Below, in pieces: positions 62,596-64,000 of a stretch of DNA of 64,000 nucleotides. Below the pieces are notes generated by a model. That model did not search any database, was not told where the DNA came from, and was given only the letters and a program-made list of their open reading frames with translations. Every line of letters starts with the position of its first letter. Position 1 is the first letter of the stretch. Made by a program: the position numbers and the translations under genes. This stretch comes from JAEXOD01 sp963667875 (GTDB taxonomy: Bacteria > Bacteroidota > Ignavibacteria > Ignavibacteriales > Melioribacteraceae): NCBI GenBank assembly GCA_963667875.2, contig CAXXGC010000005.1:186001-250000 (forward strand), in the 5' to 3' direction.

Positions 62596-64000
62596 TTACC
62601 TATAAACGCACCTAAAACCAACATTTAAGAACTTATTATCAGGTATATCATTAAATCTTGCTGATACCCTGCAATTATAAGCACTGCTATTATATGCCCC
62701 ACCTCTATTAACTCTATTTGTCCCAGAAGTTGGCCCTTGAGGGTTGGTTGCGGAACTATAACCATAATAATCCTCAGCGTAATAATCGTTGCACCACTCG
62801 TTTACATTTCCGGTCATATCAAAAATACCAATTAAATTAGCTGTTTTCGTTTTAACTTCACGGGTTTTAGTTCCTGCATTGGTAGTATACCATGCAAAGT
62901 TACCAAGTAAAGTAGGTTCGTCAGTCCCTGAATAACGAGTTACGGTTCCTTTGCTTCGAGCTGCATATTCCCATTCTGCTTCAGTAGGTAAGGTAACGGT
63001 TTTCCCGATTTTAGTGCTTAACCAAGTACAATATGCTTTTGCGTCATCCCAGCTTACATTTATTACAGGTCTTTTTGCTCTTCCCCAGCCCGGATCTGTT
63101 GGTTTGGATCTGCCGGTTTCATCGCAAAACGAATCATACTGTTCAAATGTTACTTCGGTTTTACCCATATAAAAACCGGTTATTGTAACATTATGTAAAG
63201 GTTTTTCATCGGTCAACCCTTCATTAAACTGATCACCCATACTAAATGTACCACCTTCAACAAATATAAATTCCGGGATCACATATCCGGCTGTAATTGA
63301 AGTTGTAAATACCGAATAATTGTAATCGCTTTTGGCTCTTATCTTAAAATAAAATACCTGTCCATAAGTATATGTTCCTGATATATCAGTACTTGTAATA
63401 TTTGCCCCTACTGATTTATATAACGTATAATTTGTTCCATCATCACTATTGTATATTTCAAACCCGGTCTCAAAACTTGAGTTATCTGTCCATTCAAAAC
63501 TAGCCAAAACATCTGTAAATGTTGTAACCTTAAAATTACTAGGCGCGTTAAATAACAGAGTTTGTGCTGCAATATTTGAATATTGGGAATAATTAAAATT
63601 CGATTTTGCTCTTATCCTATATTTGTAATTTACTCCGGTTGTGTGTATTTCGGAAATATCAGCAGAAAGAATATTTGGCCCAACAGTTTTGACTAAAAAA
63701 TAAGCACCCGAATTTTCACTTTTTTCAATTTCAAACCCGGTCTCAAAATCCGAATTGTCAGACCAAGTTAAACTTATGTTTGTTTCACTAAAATCGGATA
63801 TCATTAATGAAGTTGGTGCTGCAAAAGGCAAGCTACTAGCCACGGCTATATTCGAATAAGAAGAATAATTTATATTGGTTTTGGCTCTTACTCTAAACGA
63901 ATACTGTTTAGTTGTTAAATATGTACCGTCAATTGAGGCTGTATTTACATTAGCTCCAACAGACTTAACTAATGTGTAATTTGTACCGTTTTCACTTTTT
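62596..64000 (-). CDS. Fn3-repeat protein with C-terminal SUMF1 domain (5' end outside window)
   Basis: The frame is open to the right edge; the visible 468 residues begin inside an Fn3 repeat (SENGTNYTLVKSVGANVNTA). Three Fn3 repeats are at least partly visible, followed by a SUMF1/formylglycine-enzyme-type domain (EGGTFSMGDQFNEGLTDEKP; YMGKTEVTFEQYD; LPTEAEWEYAARSKG; GNVNEWCNDYYAEDY; RGGAYNSSAYNCRVS; NVGFRC). A GTG near 63843 is not the start, because coding continues upstream. The fold is C-type-lectin related. Most such surface proteins are binders rather than sulfatase-modifying enzymes. It is the first visible gene of the island. Confidence 0.88.
   Translation of the reverse strand, partial: KSENGTNYTLVKSVGANVNTASIDGTYLTTKQYSFRVRAKTNINYSSYSNIAVASSLPFAAPTSLMISDFSETNISLTWSDNSDFETGFEIEKSENSGAYFLVKTVGPNILSADISEIHTTGVNYKYRIRAKSNFNYSQYSNIAAQTLLFNAPSNFKVTTFTDVLASFEWTDNSSFETGFEIYNSDDGTNYTLYKSVGANITSTDISGTYTYGQVFYFKIRAKSDYNYSVFTTSITAGYVIPEFIFVEGGTFSMGDQFNEGLTDEKPLHNVTITGFYMGKTEVTFEQYDSFCDETGRSKPTDPGWGRAKRPVINVSWDDAKAYCTWLSTKIGKTVTLPTEAEWEYAARSKGTVTRYSGTDEPTLLGNFAWYTTNAGTKTREVKTKTANLIGIFDMTGNVNEWCNDYYAEDYYGYSSATNPQGPTSGTNRVNRGGAYNSSAYNCRVSARFNDIPDNKFLNVGFRCVYR

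Noticed and set aside
62596..63300. Formylglycine-generating enzyme activity for the SUMF1 domain
   Set aside because: The domain sits at the end of an Fn3-repeat surface protein with no sulfatase nearby, and I cannot identify the catalytic cysteine pair with confidence. A binding role is more likely.
62596..63843. A complete SUMF1 gene starting at GTG 63843
   Set aside because: The same frame continues upstream to the window edge as another Fn3 repeat, so the GTG is internal.
53100..64000. Search for a reverse transcriptase or template repeat that would complete a diversity-generating retroelement
   Set aside because: No frame of suitable size is left unexplained in the island, and none of the short intergenic gaps resembles the variable segments. 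The element, if it exists, must be outside the window.

Overview
The window is AT-rich bacterial chromosome and most likely comes from a member of the Ignavibacteria/Chlorobiota-Bacteroidota side of the FCB group. The evidence is a short Bacteroidota-type primary sigma factor, a secreted protein ending in a YPNPFNP-type (type IX secretion) sorting domain, several PEGA, Fn3 and FISUMP surface proteins, and palindromic intergenic repeats of the kind common in that group. The exact lineage is an inference from these markers.

Positions 1-39,700 are almost entirely minus-strand housekeeping genes. In transcription order (right to left) they are: tRNA-Tyr, -Gly, -Thr, rpmG, tRNA-Trp, secE, nusG, rplK, rplA, rplJ, rplL, an attenuator-like hairpin, rpoB, rpoC, rpsL, rpsG, fusA, tuf, a second hairpin, the S10, spc and alpha clusters from rpsJ to rplQ (with a tRNA-Gln inserted between rplR and rpsE), and a strong terminator after rplQ. 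After the terminator come engB, a GAF/degenerate-GGDEF membrane protein, deoB, two bacterial-microcompartment vertex (EutN/CcmL) genes, rpoD, an NlpC/P60 lipoprotein, fumC, a double CDGSH protein, a terminator, an unrecognised small gene and the 5' part of a transketolase gene cut by the window edge.

Positions 40,200-53,150 are mixed. They hold a small membrane protein, an intact/decayed pair of small lipoproteins, a GNAT acetyltransferase, a 300-bp direct repeat bracketing a 66-codon ORF, yifB/comM, a type IX-sorted secreted protein, an isolated nuoG-nuoH-nuoI block, an M16 peptidase, a cluster of REP-like palindromes and a class I/II aminotransferase with a clear terminator.

Positions 53,200-64,000 form the most unusual region, a surface-protein island read on the minus strand: (SUMF1-Fn3 protein, cut by the window edge) - four-helix-bundle protein - PEGA protein - Fn3/FISUMP lipoprotein - PEGA protein - Fn3/FISUMP lipoprotein - exported NTF2-like protein. 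The PEGA + Fn3/FISUMP pair is duplicated. In the two FISUMP domains the last 59 aligned codons differ almost only by amino-acid-changing substitutions (hand count 35 replacement against 6 silent), whereas the domain core just upstream differs almost only silently (2 against 12 in 42 codons). With C-type-lectin-fold domains and an adjacent four-helix-bundle protein of the family to which the Avd accessory factor belongs, this resembles the target side of a diversity-generating retroelement. However, no reverse transcriptase or template repeat lies in the window. This is the best candidate here for something undescribed.
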